DNA of 64,000 bases from Arabidopsis thaliana (GCF_000001735.4 NC_003070.9:10844001-10908000); one strand, 5' to 3'. Numbered from the stretch's first letter, positions 11,496-28,210 are shown. A program made the numbers and translations. Notes: a model not told the origin generated them from the letters alone.

Positions 11496-13970
11496 ATGTT
11501 TAGTTTTGGCCGAGCAAGAAGCCAAGGGAGGCAAAACAGATCTATGTCTCTTGGAGGTTAGAAATCTCTAGATTCTTGTAATTGATTTCACTGAGGAAAT
11601 GGTTTATCTAGGATGATTGTGTTGAAATTTTCAGTTTGCTCTCTTAAAACTTGAAAGTTTTGAGTGTTTTTTGAGACTTTAGTTTGGAATTTAAGATTGG
11701 TTGATGAGGTAGTTGAAGTTTTTGTGGTTTGGAGCTTCAAAGAGTGAAGCTTTTGTGGTTTTTTTTCCATTTGGATGCAAATGTTAACAGATCTTAGTGA
11801 TTTTGGGAATGTAGGACTGGATTATGCAGACCCCAAGAAGAAAAACAATTACTTGGGAAAGATTCTTTTGACAGCTTCTCTTACAGCCTTGTGCATTTTC
11901 ATGCTCAAGCAATCTCCAACATTCAATACTCCTAGCGTGGTATAACTTCTTACTGTCCTTTGCTCGAGTTACTGGTGAAACATTGCTCAAGTTTCTTAAT
12001 TGTTTCTTCATTTTTGTTCTTCTGTGTTTATTTTTTGCAGTTTTCTCGACATGAGCCAGGGGTTACACATGTTTTGGTCACTGGTGGTGCTGGGTATATT
12101 GGTTCACATGCAGCTCTAAGGCTTCTAAAGGAATCATATCGAGTAACCATTGTGGTATCTTCTTTGGCTTACATGGATTTAGGTTATTTTGTTCAACATT
12201 ATTGTAAATGTCGATATCACAAAGTAAATCTCTTTCTGTTTAATAGGACAATCTATCACGGGGCAATCTCGCTGCAGTCAGGATTTTGCAAGAACTATTT
12301 CCGGAACCTGGAAGGCTTCAATTTATTTATGCTGATCTTGGAGATGCCAAAGCTGTCAACAAGATATTCACAGAGAATGCCTTTGACGCTGTGATGCATT
12401 TCGCTGCTGTTGCATATGTTGGGGAAAGCACACAATTCCCTCTTAAGTGAGTATATTGAGCTATGTTCCCTGTGATCTTTCCTATTGTGTAGATGTAAAA
12501 TAAGTAACATTGTGTTGTGTCAATTGTAGGTATTATCACAATATTACATCGAACACTTTGGTAGTATTAGAGACAATGGCTGCTCATGGAGTAAAGACTT
12601 TGATATATTCAAGCACTTGTGCAACGTATGGGGAGCCTGATATTATGCCAATTACAGAGGAAACTCCTCAGGTGAATTTTTGATTTGTAAACTGTTTAGT
12701 ATCCACAGTTTTTCTTTTATGCGCTCTAACCCCAGAACGTGGTCCTTTCAGGTGCCAATCAACCCATATGGTAAGGCCAAGAAGATGGCAGAAGATATCA
12801 TTTTGGATTTCTCGAAAAACTCAGATATGGCAGTTATGATCCTAAGGTTTGTTTTAGTGATCCTCCACTAAGTTCTATCTTGTGGTTCAATGCATTTTTT
12901 TCACTTCCCATGAAATTGACAAGGTTCTCTTTCTACCAGATATTTCAATGTGATTGGGTCCGATCCAGAGGGCAGATTGGGTGAAGCCCCAAGACCTGAG
13001 CTGCGAGAGCATGGACGCATCTCCGGTGCTTGTTTTGATGCAGCACGTGGCATCATGCCTGGCCTACAGGTAATCACTTTCTTCAGTTCATGAACTTTTT
13101 CTGAAGTCCAATTAGTTTTTTTTCAGGTTTTTTCTCAAGCTTCACTTTCAGTTTTGGTCAGGGTCTTGAGTATTATTCCTTGGACAAGTCATCACAGATT
13201 GGCACTATTAGATTCTTAATCCTTTTCCTTCAAGTTCTGTCTTTTGTTTTTGTTCATAACTTCGGGCTGGCACATGCTGTAGAACATGCTTGTAAAAAAG
13301 CTGATAAGTAGTTATAGTTTACAGCTGAGCAAAATACATAATTGAGACAACTAATTCTTGAGTTTCCTTTATTAAAGCAGTGTTTAAATTAGTCTACTTG
13401 TTACATGCACATGGCTATAAGCTTTCAAGCTTCTCTAATCATTGATCTTCATTTAACTTTTCTTTTTCCCCAGATCAAAGGAACAGACTACAAAACCGCT
13501 GATGGAACTTGCGTACGGGATTACATTGATGTCACTGATTTGGTTGATGCTCATGTTAAAGCTCTTCAAAAGGCAAAACCACGCAAAGTTGGAATCTACA
13601 ATGTTGGCACCGGGAAAGGTATTGTTGACTCTTGGCCTACATTAGTACTGTACTGAAGAAAAACTCTTGCTGTTTAGCAAATGGATTTTAAAGACTGTTT
13701 TTGTTGTGTATGGGTGGAGTAGGTAGCTCGGTGAAAGAGTTTGTTGAGGCGTGCAAGAAAGCAACTGGTGTTGAGATCAAGATCGACTATTTGCCTAGAC
13801 GTGCAGGTGATTACGCTGAGGTTTACAGTGATCCAAGCAAGATTAGGAAGGAACTTAACTGGACAGCTAAGCACACTAATCTCAAAGAGAGTCTTGAGAC
13901 TGCATGGAGATGGCAGAAGCTGCACCGTAATGGCTATGGCTTAACAACCTCATCGGTCTCGGTTTACTGA
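11496..13970 (+). CDS. UXE1: UDP-D-xylose 4-epimerase (Golgi, makes UDP-L-arabinose)
   Basis: Exons 11496-11556, 11815-11939, 12041-12154, 12247-12446, 12530-12671, 12752-12846, 12940-13069, 13474-13618, 13723-13970 give exactly 419 aa. The N-terminus is short and basic, then a single membrane segment at about residues 34-51 ([18 protein letters not shown]): a type II Golgi anchor with a luminal catalytic domain. The Rossmann NAD+ motif GGAGYIG is at 77-83. The catalytic Tyr220-xxx-Lys224 pair lies in NPYGKAKK, preceded by the [10 protein letters not shown] strand. RYFNVIG and the C-terminal [17 protein letters not shown] are typical of GalE-like short-chain dehydrogenases. The enzyme interconverts UDP-xylose and UDP-arabinopyranose for cell-wall arabinan and arabinogalactan proteins. 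The Arabidopsis gene is also known as MUR4. The start was chosen as the first ATG after the leader acceptor. Confidence 0.96.
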
Positions 13971-14545
13971 CTTTGTTCATTCCTTTGGTGATGGACGGAG
14001 ATTTTGATTCCAGATGGTATTGAGGAGAGAAGCGTAGGAGATGATGATGGTTTATATATAAATATAACACAAGATATATTATCCATATTATGAAAAAATG
14101 ATATCACATGACGAGATTTTTGATTGATATTCATTTTGTAATGGCTTTAGGTTCTTTTAGGAAGCAGCCATTCATTAGTATATGTACCTCTCACAATATT
14201 TATTGATTAGTCTTAATAATATATAGCATTCCTGGCTTTTAATTTGTAAAGCGGAATTTAGATCTAAGCTCCGTGTTGCATACATTAGCGAATGTTTCGT
14301 TTTCAAAAGTCTGCCTTTTGTCTCATCAGTTATGGAGATTCTGGATTTCAAGGAACAAGATCTGTAGTTCTGTTGGATTCGAAACTCAATGAAAACAAAA
14401 GCTTCAGTGAGAAATCAAAGTAAAATGCAACATATCCAATGGAAAAAACTGTTTATCTATGATAATTTCAAGATAGGGTCGGTAATAATATGATGTTCTT
14501 CTGGTAGATCATAAGGCAAATTGATTCCATGGACTTTGAGGTACT
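13971..14545. other. Convergent 3' region between UXE1 and the epsilon-COP gene
   Basis: 3' UTRs of two converging genes meet here. Several AATAAA-like stretches are present on both strands (for example around 14213-14222). No other gene is seen. Confidence 0.6.
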
Positions 14546-16173
14546 TCAGGCGAAAGATTGAAGTGCTCTCTCGAAGTTATCTTCAGCTGATGCTGCTCGC
14601 TTCACAAGGACGTGTTCTGGATGTGAAAGTTTCAGCTGGCTGCAAAAGGATTGGAAATGGAGGAATAAGTCAGCTTACTGATGCACTTGTTGTTATGCAG
14701 AAAATGCAAAAGGTCATGAATATTTATACTTTAGGTAGCGAGAAGATGATTTCCCGACGTGAAGACTGCATACAACGAGGTTTGCAAGAGTTTCTGGGTC
14801 TTTAGCATCCTGCAATGAGAATAAACATCTATGATTTCAAACTTGTCCATTTTATAATAAACGGAATAGTTGAAAAGTTTAGATTTGGTGTAAGGAGTTT
14901 TCAAGTATCCTCATAGATTTAAATCGAGTGAGCATTTCCGATGACATGATATTGAGAATGGGTTGTGTCGATACAGATTTAAGGAAAGAAAGAGTAGGTT
15001 CATCACTCACCTTGTTGAGTGCTTCAAGTAGTAGAGTCTCAGCTTCTTCAAAATTACCCATATGCATGCAGCAAACTGCTTTGCCGTTCAAGATCAAGCT
15101 TGTCATTGGGTACTTCTCAGAGAAATCCTGGAAGATTAGATAAGCTTCCTGTATCTTGGAACCACCCTGAGATCATAAAGAACAATTTCATATTAAGAAA
15201 CACATTAACAAACTTCTCTACACTATATGGAAAAAAGAAATGGATATTCATATCATACTACTGCCAGATTCAACCACGCGCTCGCGAGCTGAGTGAGTGT
15301 GTGGTCTTCATCAATCTGTTGCATCACTCTCAGTTGTTTCTCCGCAAAATCTGATCTGTGCATCTTTATGAATATCTGGACATTCAAAGCATGCCTAAAA
15401 TATGCAGAAACAACAATCATTTATCGAGTAAACGAAAAGAGATCGCTGTGACAAGACAAAACAAATCGAAAAGCTCACAGATCCATGGTTCCTCCAGAAT
15501 GAGTGTGCTTCAGAGCCTCATTATAGTCTTCCTCATGCATGAATATAGTACCAGCAATCAACCTGATAATAGCATTGTTTCCTACAGTTGGATCTGCCAA
15601 CCATTCCCTCAAGCTCGAAATGGTTGATTCCTAACCAAAATCACAGAAACAACTACGTATTCAACAATGCAGATCACTAAAATAAGATCAAGATATATTC
15701 AATTCCGGATCTCTGAAGCTAAATCATCAAAAGAATCCTAGAATTCTACTAAAGTTATCTGAAATTCCGCTAAGCAAACGTTACAGAAGATGAATTGAAA
15801 CATCTCAAAATCTCTTGAATTACCTTGTTTTCAGGACTCGATAGATACATAGCAAGGAGTTTCACTGCCTGTAGAGGAGTAGCAGCGGCTTCATCGATCT
15901 CACTGATGACAAGCTACGAAGACGAAATTTGAAAAACGTAAATCAGCAAATGATCAAAACAAATTGAAATCCAAATCGAAAAACACGAGACGGAAGCAAA
16001 ACCTGGTAACTTCCGAGAGCGATGTAAGCGCGATGGACGAGACAGTCTCGCTCGACGATATCTTCCTGCGAAAGATTAGGGATCTCGCTGTTGTTGATCG
16101 CAGCTTGATAAGCACCCAAGTAGAAATGGTTTCTCAAATTGAAGAGATGATCTGGTCCTGCCATGGATGCCAT
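14546..16173 (-). CDS. Coatomer (COPI) epsilon subunit
   Basis: Seven exons on the complement: 16003-16173, 15824-15913, 15479-15630, 15262-15394, 15011-15166, 14730-14809, 14546-14639, giving 291 aa, the normal length for epsilon-COP. The start MASMAGPDHLFNLRNHFYLGAYQAAIN and the end QLKLSHPEHVLVKRAASAEDNFERALQSFA are hallmarks of the family. Between them run TPR-like helical hairpins, for example EEDYNEALKH, DFAEKQLRVMQQIDEDHTLTQLASAWLNLA, and MGNFEEAETLLLEAL. Epsilon-COP stabilises alpha-COP in the COPI coat that buds from the Golgi for retrograde transport to the ER. Its leader carries a GAA repeat (16180-16204 on the plus strand as CTT). Plants have two such genes; position and memory of order point to At1g30630. 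Confidence 0.95.
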
Positions 16174-17296
16174 TGTCTTAGCTTCTTCTTCTTCTTCTTC
16201 TTCTAGATCTCACAGATCCGTGTCTAACTCCAAAATAAAGAAAACTGAAGTGTGAATAATCAAAACCAAAAAAATATGACGCCTTAAGATGTACATAAAG
16301 CCCCATACATTTTGAATGTTACAATTGACACTCATTGTTATCTATTTTAGGCCCAATGGGCTTTTCGATGACCCAATTAGTTCGACACTCTGCTTCTCTT
16401 TACACGTCTCCTACATACGGACGGTGACAATCTTGTCTTACCAATAAAACGCGTTTTTATCCAATTCGCGCGGGAGTTGTTCTAATGACGTTAGCAAACC
16501 ACTCCGTTCAATCGTGCTGTCACGTTATGTCGACAAACAAATCCAACAATTTACTGACACGTGTCATTTAGCTTCCCCAATAAATGACCCGGGAATAGTT
16601 AAAAGCCGGTTTACCAGTATTGGTTTTAATCAGCCACCGAGTCATCGTGACTGTAACTTAAACGGCGTTTACTGCTTCAAGATAAAATACGCTTTGCCCA
16701 AAAAACGTTATTAGTTCGTAATCCGTTTTTGCTCTCCCTTTTGAGATCTTTTAATTAAAAAAATTCCGTTTTAAGTGAATGCGTGTAAGCAACAGTTCGA
16801 ATTCGAAGCGAGAGCTAAAATCAAAATCTCTCTGATTTGTTGTTTTGTTGATGTAAGTTTCTTTGATCCTTTCGCGAAATTTGTCATCTTCCCCGATCGA
16901 GTTTTACTTTTTCTTTGTGAATAGTTTGACTTTTCGTTTTTCTTCTTCTTCAATCTCGCATGGTGTTTGTGCGTATCTTGTTTGGAATTGGAGTTTGTAA
17001 CTATTTGATTATAAGCAAGTTTTGATTCGAATGCATGCGTGCAATCCACAATCCAGAACTAGATGTATATGTATCTCTATGTCAAGAGTGATTAAAATCG
17101 ATTCGTGTGGAATTAACTTGGAAGTGAAAGTTTTAATATTGTTTCCGGAATTTACGGTGAGATTTTAGGTGTTGACCAGCGTTGTTAGACAAGAATTTGT
17201 CATCAATTTGATTTAGTTTTGAAGCATTTGGGTTTTGGAATTTTGTTTTGATTTTCTGCAGGTTTTATGAAGTGATTTGCATTAGATTGGATTGAA
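16174..17296. promoter_or_regulatory. Divergent promoter region, epsilon-COP / NDR kinase
   Basis: About 1.1 kb separates two divergent start codons. A palindromic site II element (GGCCCAATGGGC, 16351-16362) lies on the coatomer side; such elements are common upstream of growth-related and secretory housekeeping genes. A perfect 10 bp palindrome GACACGTGTC (16556-16565) contains a CACGTG G-box core. Between them is a CG-rich patch (ttcgcgcggga near 16467) resembling an E2F-type site. The right part is probably the kinase 5' UTR, with an intron ending near 17263 (tctgcag). Confidence 0.5.
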
Positions 17297-20700
<3,404 letters not shown>

Positions 20701-21866
20701 TCAAAAGGGAAAATCTAAAAGTGATTAAGAACAAACAAAGTAAAAGTAAAAAAAAAGGTAGTCATTGTTCTTCAGTTGCAAATTTTCATCTTTTCATACA
20801 TATATACTCTGTAATGTAAAAAAAAAAACAGTGAACATCCGAAAGAGAATCAAAACCAAAATGCATATAGGAAACTTTATAGGTATACAAACATATTCCA
20901 ATGTTTCTGTGATCCCCAATTATCTAACCTTGTAAGCTCTTTTATTTTTATTTTTGCTTATAAATATTTACATACATAAACATTTTGTACATAATGGCTT
21001 TGGAATTGGACTTGCCTTGATTGGTAACAACATGTTGAGTTTAAATCGAATAATCCAGCTGAGATTGGAGCTTTGATGAACATGTTTTCTCGAATTTTTT
21101 AGAAAACATCCAAAACTAGTCAAATCGTTTCTTTTCCATTGAACTGTTGCCTCACCTTTTCTCGAATTGTCAATCCGAATAAAACACTTTATTCATGATT
21201 TGTTTTAATAAAACAATAGAACAAAAAAAACAAAAGAGAGTGAAAGTAATAGACTAATAGTTATGTAATGGAACGTACTGACACAACCAAGGAAGAATCA
21301 AAGCTATCTTACAAAACAAAAAAGACAGATCAAGAAGAAGAACTCATGTTCTTAATTTCCACACTGCAATTACTTTGTTTTTCTCTTTCACCGTTTAGTC
21401 TTTTTGACAATCCTGGAGATCTGTTCTTTTCTTTATGAATTTTACCAATCATTATGGATCCAATACTCTTTGCCTTTTTGTTTTGTTCTATATACATATT
21501 TTCTTTCTTTGACTTTTGTGTTTCTGCTAGACGAGGGATACTACGACATTTAAAGCCATTTCGATTACTTGCAAAGTCATAGTACGCTAGCTAGACCATT
21601 AAATTCATATAATTCTTTGTCAATCCATTTCTATTAGAATAAAAACAATAGAAAGAAAATCATATACAGTATATATATACCTAGAGAGTTTTCTCTCTTT
21701 AAGTATATTTAACGCAAGTTTGTAATTAATGCGAAAAAAAATTGTACAGTGTCTCTCAAATTTTAGCTTCAAACTTTTTAGATTTTATAACTATTTCTAG
21801 TGGCTATTGCACATTAGAAATCGATTACTCTACTTGTTTTTGTTTTGCATTATTTTTTAGTCGGAT

Positions 21867-21879
21867 GTCCCTAAGGGAC
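21867..21879. repeat. 13 bp palindrome gtccctAagggac
   Basis: Six-base arms around a single central A, in AT-rich DNA. It resembles the terminal sequence of a small inverted-repeat element, but no second terminus was found nearby. Confidence 0.35.
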
Positions 21880-23140
21880 CGCTTTAGATATACACAATTG
21901 CTAGAGAATTGATGATCTCTTCTATGCTATATCAACTTTGTTATATCATAGTATTATTGTTATGTTATTATTTAATTTCGATTGTTTCCTAATTTTCTTA
22001 ACCTTTTAAAATGACATATTTTAAGGCCTCGCGAACTGATATTTTTAAATAACATGCCTATAATAAAAATTAATAGGTTTATAGTAAACCAACAAAATTG
22101 AAATAAAAGTTAAGATTTCATGAGGTAAGAGTGTGACTAGGGTTTTTAGTAATGAACTTGTGGAGTACTTAAAGGGGCCATGGATAGATTGCACGTAAAG
22201 TCAATATTTATACAAACGTGTTTAACGAAGGTTACATGCTACGACGCCCAATAACTCATTACTTAAACATCGTTATCACCCTCAAGGTAAGTGATTATAA
22301 CCATATAATATTAGAAAACTTGTGTACAGGCATAATATTATGTGTACCCCGGCCCTTTTCGAATGTATATCTCTTGTGAACCAGCTCCATTGGCTTTAAC
22401 TGCGTGATATTTTATTGTGCTATATTTATGATGTGTTTGTTTTTAAACTATCATGTATTTGTTTCTAACTCGCATGAGAATTGCCAATCTATTGGACGAA
22501 CCTAGAGACCATTTTTCGACTCAAATTTATATATTATTTTATCTGTGTGCAGATAGAGATTTGTAAGGATCATTGTATTTTAAAACGATTGATGGGAGTT
22601 GTAATTATGAACGTGGGTATAAGTGTTCATCATGAAGTCGACCGAATATTAGTTCACATATATCTTAGTAATTTCTTATGTTATCCCCATAGATATATTT
22701 GTATAGATATGATTCCTCTATATGGTTAATTAATATACCTTCTAGGCTAGCTTCTAGCCATTTACTTGTTCTTCTGCGAAGTTGTTAAATATACTCTTTA
22801 AATATATCATCCCACATATTGTTGTGAATATCTTGGGTTGGCGTATTATCATCTAATAAAGGTGTTTAGTTATATTTGACACAAAAGATAATAATATGGG
22901 AATCCAATGAAAAAGAAAAGAATTTGCATTATATACCATATTAATTTTTTCTATATGATCAAAATTGAATACAGATGAATTGCACTGTTATTTTTCAATA
23001 AAACATTTTTCTTAGCATATTGACAAATATATTTCAACTATTCAATAAACAAAATAAAAAACAAATAGTCATAAATGGCTGATTCTGATTAGTTAACGAA
23101 TAAACGTATTCCGAGAATTGCAGCTGATTTTTTATTAACA

Positions 23141-23427
23141 CTAGGTAATCATTCGCGTTACGCTGCGATATTTTCAGATTTTTTGTATTGTTTAATTTAA
23201 ATATAATTTTTAATTATCTAATCATTCACTCATGTAATAAGTAATTATTCTTAGTATTAAAATATATTTTCTAACAACATTCTCAACAACGCATTATACA
23301 CAAAGTTCCTAAACAATGTTCGTCTTAAACCAATTAAACAGAGAGTAATGTTGGGATTCTCGAAACCTAAAAATTTGATGATTAAACTTCTTACATACTT
23401 TTCACCCTCGGCGATTTATTATATAGA
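23141..23427 (-). mobile_element. Short non-autonomous Helitron-like remnant (about 287 bp)
   Basis: Read on the minus strand, the element begins A|TCTATATAATAAATCGCC at 23427 and ends with CTAG|T at 23141-23144. Just before the terminus is a CG-rich imperfect hairpin (cgcagcgtaacgcg, near 23154-23168). A 5' TC, a subterminal hairpin, a 3' CTRR end, insertion between A and T, and no target-site duplication are the Helitron signature. No Rep/helicase coding is present, so it would have been mobilised in trans. Ends are inferred by eye. Confidence 0.5.
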
Positions 23428-24611
23428 TATATAGCAATATGCAAACTATTCAAACTATTAACTAATGCATGACTATTATACACTCATAATTAGAGTTAAG
23501 ATTACGAAAAAAAATCTTCAAGAAAACTAATAAAATAATTTTATTAAAAACATGTAATAACAAAATAAATTTAGTATTAATACAATTAAATATGTAAAAT
23601 TAAATAATAAATATATGATTAATCTATAAATTAAAAATTAAAGAGCTTACATTAATTATTCAGTGGATACATGACAAATGCTAAAATGATGATATCATAT
23701 GAAAAAAATTGGCCAACTTTCATATATATGATTGTCGTTATCATTCATCACTTCTCTTTTCGCTACTCGTATATAATACGTAAATATGTGTGTACATATA
23801 TGATGTTATATGATTCTCTTCTCACATGAATAATCAAATTCGCTGTGGAGTGATCTTGTCATGAAACCATGTCAAGACAAGAAATCGTAATCTAATTAAA
23901 ATGGATCAATAATGAGAGGTCGAATTCCGTTAAATAAATTAAAGATTAGTAAAACTTGACATGGTATATATCCAAAAACAGTGTGGTGTAATGGTATTGT
24001 TCTCTTACAATAATATGAATCTCGTTTATTCTTCTTGCGGGCAGAAAAAAAAAGTATTAATTTATAAAATACTTCTATTCTAACGAATTATTTGCGCCGA
24101 GTAATCAAGAAACCAATATTATATTAGAACTTCACAAACTCAAGTAAACTCAAAAAGATAATCTAAACTAAAAAGTACAAAGACTTGGCCATCGATTGGA
24201 TTATCTATAGGATTAATAAATAGAGTATCTCACTTACTTTAACTTATATTTCCATCCATACTTTAATATTAATATCCGTTGATATTATACTTACTACTGA
24301 AATCTCTCTCTCTCTCTCATATCAACATGTAGAAGGGGAAGAAGATGTTCTTCTCATCACGAAAAGTCAGCGTCTCTCTCTTCATCATCAACCTTTCTTC
24401 TTCTTCTTCTCAATCTTTTCTCAAGAAAATCACAAATTTCCCAAGAAAACACTCACATATATGATGCTATATATAGAAAGATAGTCTCATCTAATTCTCT
24501 CTCTCCCTCGGATTCGTTAGATGTGATCATTTTTTCTTGATTTTTGATCAGATTCTTGCGTATAGCTGTATATATACACCAAGATACACTCATCATCGTC
24601 ATATATAGATT

Positions 24612-26973
24612 ATGTGCAGCGTCTCTGAGCTTCTTGACATGGAAAACTTCCAAGGAGACTTAACCGACGTCGTACGAGGAATCGGAGGCCACGTGTTATC
24701 ACCGGAGACTCCTCCCTCGAACATCTGGCCTCTTCCTCTGTCACATCCAACACCATCACCGTCAGATCTTAACATAAACCCCTTCGGAGATCCCTTTGTG
24801 AGCATGGACGATCCACTCCTCCAAGAACTAAACTCCATCACAAACTCCGGCTATTTCTCCACCGTAGGAGATAACAACAACAACATTCACAACAACAATG
24901 GTTTCTTGGTTCCAAAGGTATTTGAGGAGGATCATATAAAGAGTCAATGTAGTATCTTCCCAAGAATCCGGATCTCGCATAGTAACATCATCCACGATTC
25001 TTCTCCGTGTAATTCTCCGGCCATGTCGGCTCACGTTGTCGCAGCCGCAGCAGCCGCCTCGCCGAGAGGCATCATCAACGTAGACACAAACAGTCCTAGA
25101 AACTGTCTATTGGTTGATGGTACCACGTTCTCCTCGCAGATTCAGATATCTTCCCCTCGGAATCTAGGCCTTAAAAGAAGGTACAAAATTTAGTTTATCA
25201 ACTTTTCTCGATCTTGGATCAAATGATTCATTAATTGTTAGCTTTACACACGATATATTGAATTAATCAAAGATGGTTTTGTGTTATGATATGTATAAAA
25301 TAATTGGGATCCAATTTACATTATTTTTATGATACCATATAGAGTAGAGTGAATTAGGGTTCTATAGGCCACTTGGTAGCTAGGTTTATAGGAATCTATC
25401 AATCGCTATTAACATTCGGAAAAAGTCGGATGCATGCATTGCTAATAATAGAATGAATTATATATGGTTTGTTTGTTTGTGTGACACTTCCCTTTATTGA
25501 GTTTTATAGGGGGTTTTATTTTATTTTTGTTTGTCTTTTATCAGGATCAATATCATAATCATGAATTTGTGTGTATATAGACACTATATATATAATTATT
25601 TAGATTCATAAGAAGAAGGAGGGTTGAGGTTGAAGACACATGCAGGAGAATCTATGAACTGTCACAATTAAAAGAACATATAACTGCGTTACATCATATC
25701 TTAAACCCAACTGATAATAATGTCCCACTAGTCCACTACCAAACTTAGCTTTCATAACTTAATGTACACACGTGTCTTGTATATAGATCAAAAACCACAC
25801 GTTTGTAAGTATGTATGTACTTGGATGCAGGAAGAGTCAGGCAAAGAAGGTGGTGTGTATTCCGGCCCCGGCTGCAATGAACAGCCGATCAAGCGGAGAA
25901 GTGGTTCCATCGGATCTATGGGCTTGGCGTAAATACGGTCAAAAACCTATCAAAGGCTCTCCTTTTCCAAGGTATTACATTAACTCATCATACCATAATA
26001 CTCATATGATTCGAAACTAAACTTTCTTTCACCACCACATTTTTCATGGCTCAAGTTTTTATATTCGTATGTTGTTACAACTCTCCTCTCAAATTGTGAC
26101 ATTTTGTTGGTCTATACAATATACTCACCCATGAAAATAACATTTGTTTACATATACAAATTATGATAAGTTACTATTACAGTTCAGTCATTACGTTAAC
26201 TCTAAAGTAATGAATGACAAAAGGAAAGAAAAAATTTGCAATGATGTCGTTTTAATTAACTTCATTTTGTAATTTTATCCTTCATTTTCTCATATTTTGA
26301 TGATAATCTTGATGAATATTAGTGATTCATAATGGTTTTTTATTATATATTTGGCTAATCTCTATGGTTACTTATGATTGTTGCTTTCAGGGGTTATTAT
26401 AGATGCAGCAGCTCAAAAGGTTGTTCAGCAAGAAAGCAAGTCGAAAGAAGCCGAACCGATCCAAACATGTTGGTGATTACATATACCTCCGAACATAACC
26501 ATCCTTGGCCCATCCAACGCAACGCTCTCGCCGGCTCCACACGCTCCTCCACCTCCTCCTCATCTAACCCTAATCCTTCCAAACCCTCAACCGCAAACGT
26601 AAACTCCTCATCCATTGGCTCCCAAAACACCATCTACTTGCCTTCCTCCACCACTCCTCCTCCTACCCTCTCATCCTCCGCCATCAAAGATGAACGAGGG
26701 GACGATATGGAGTTGGAAAACGTAGATGATGATGATGATAACCAGATTGCTCCATACAGACCGGAGCTTCATGATCATCAGCACCAACCAGATGATTTCT
26801 TTGCAGATCTTGAAGAGCTAGAAGGAGATTCTCTAAGCATGTTGCTTTCTCATGGCTGTGGCGGCGACGGGAAGGATAAAACGACCGCGTCCGATGGGAT
26901 CAGCAATTTCTTCGGGTGGTCGGGAGATAATAATTATAATAATTACGACGACCAAGACTCAAGGTCGTTATAG
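24612..26973 (+). CDS. WRKY14: WRKY transcription factor, group IIe
   Basis: Three exons (24612-25180, 25831-25971, 26391-26973) give 430 aa. The N-terminal half is Ser/Pro/Asn-rich, with an Asn run ([10 protein letters not shown]) and an Ala run. The DNA-binding domain has WRKYGQK at 222-228 and a C2H2 zinc finger: Cys242, Cys248, His272, His274 (C-X5-C-X23-H-X-H). The intron inside the domain, after the PFPR, is in the conserved group II position. The C-terminus is acidic (DDDDD, then [13 protein letters not shown]), a likely activation region. WRKY proteins bind the W-box TTGAC(C/T) in the nucleus; the direct targets of this member are not evident here. Length and sequence match WRKY14 as I remember it. 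Confidence 0.95.
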
Positions 26974-28154
26974 TATAGTGTTAATTACAGGTAAACAAAT
27001 TATATTAAATTAAGTTGAGCTTGTGAAAATGAAGATCATATGGTCTGGTCAGGTTGGGGGTAATGACTAATGAGCTGGTACATGACAGACCGTAAACAGT
27101 ATTTATCGTCATTTGTTATACATTTGTTTTTTTTCGGAAGATCCGTCTGTAGTTAAAAAAAAAAAAACGGCATTTTTTCTATGCGTTGTTATAATTTTTA
27201 TTTTGTGAAGACTATTAGATTAATGTTAAAAGACAAAATATACATATTACGAAAGTAGTGTATCACTCTATTCAATTTCAAATGGAGAGTATTCTTTATT
27301 ATAGAAAAAAAGTCATACACAGTTATCAACTTTTGTTTTGGATTTTTTAAAATCATTTTATCAACTGTAATTAAAGTATCAATAATAAAATGAAAAGTAA
27401 AGAATAATTACCGGTATTGTATGACGGATTCTTGATTAGTATAGTTTTCAAAAAAACATTAAAAAGGTTATCGATAATTTAAGACGAATTTGTAACAAAC
27501 ATAGTTCGATTGAATTATTGATGTATAATATTTTACCGGGAATCCATCACAAATTATTGCGAAACATGTTTTGTAAAAAGAAAATCGGTAACTTACACGT
27601 ATAAACATATATGTATGAGGTGAACATATTACACTGTTGTTATCGTTGGTTATTACTGACAGAATGGATTCGTCGGTATCATCATTTAATTGGCATTTTT
27701 CCCTTCGTATTAATGTGGAAAAGTTGATCAAATGATTTTTTAAGGTTGAAAGCGAAAAGATATATAAATTTACAGCTTGATCAAAATTTAGAACCATGAG
27801 TGAAATTTCAACCAATCTTATACAAAAAATTGATGACACAGAAATATTTCAAGATGTTAGTTGTATAAGTTGTATCTCTACAAAATATTTATGACTTACA
27901 TGCATTTGTTGTCTTACAATCTTAGCGTAGTAATTTGACTCGAAAGTTCTTTAATAAGTCAGAAAACATTAATCGACTGAAATAAATTATTATGCAGTTG
28001 GATTGTTATAGTTAATGAGTTATATTTGTCTAAGTTTTGCTGCTGGAATGGGAGCAGGAGAAGTGGGTCTAAGGAATATTTGGTGGATGGGACACAAAGT
28101 GAATAAGTTCGTTCATGTACAGTTCAATCACCAAACGCATCCAATAACAATACT

Positions 28155-28210
28155 AAGCTATATGAAGCTATGTATGAAAAAAAAAAAAAAAGCTATATGA
28201 AGCTATGTAT
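28155..28210 (+). repeat. A-tailed micro-insertion between perfect 21 bp direct repeats
   Basis: Repeats 28155-28175 and 28190-28210 are identical (starting aagctatatgaagc). Only 14 nt lie between them: one G followed by A's. This is the cleanest of the six examples in the window. Confidence 0.75.

Larger units (their letters stand above)
20701..24611. other. 3.9 kb intergenic region upstream of WRKY14
   Basis: Kinase 3' UTR at the left; no other protein gene found. It contains a short palindrome (21867-21879), a Helitron-like remnant (23141-23427), and at the right end the WRKY14 leader with a CT run (24304-24319) and a CTT-rich stretch. The frame at 22481-22729 is Ile/Tyr/Cys-rich AT-driven noise. 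Confidence 0.6.

Noticed and set aside
22481..22729. 82 aa frame upstream of WRKY14
   Set aside because: Ile/Tyr/His-rich translation of AT-rich DNA without conserved motif.
28015..28200. 61 aa frame starting MSYICLSFAAGMGAGEVG
   Set aside because: Runs into the poly(A) micro-insertion to end in a Lys tract; no domain, likely chance.
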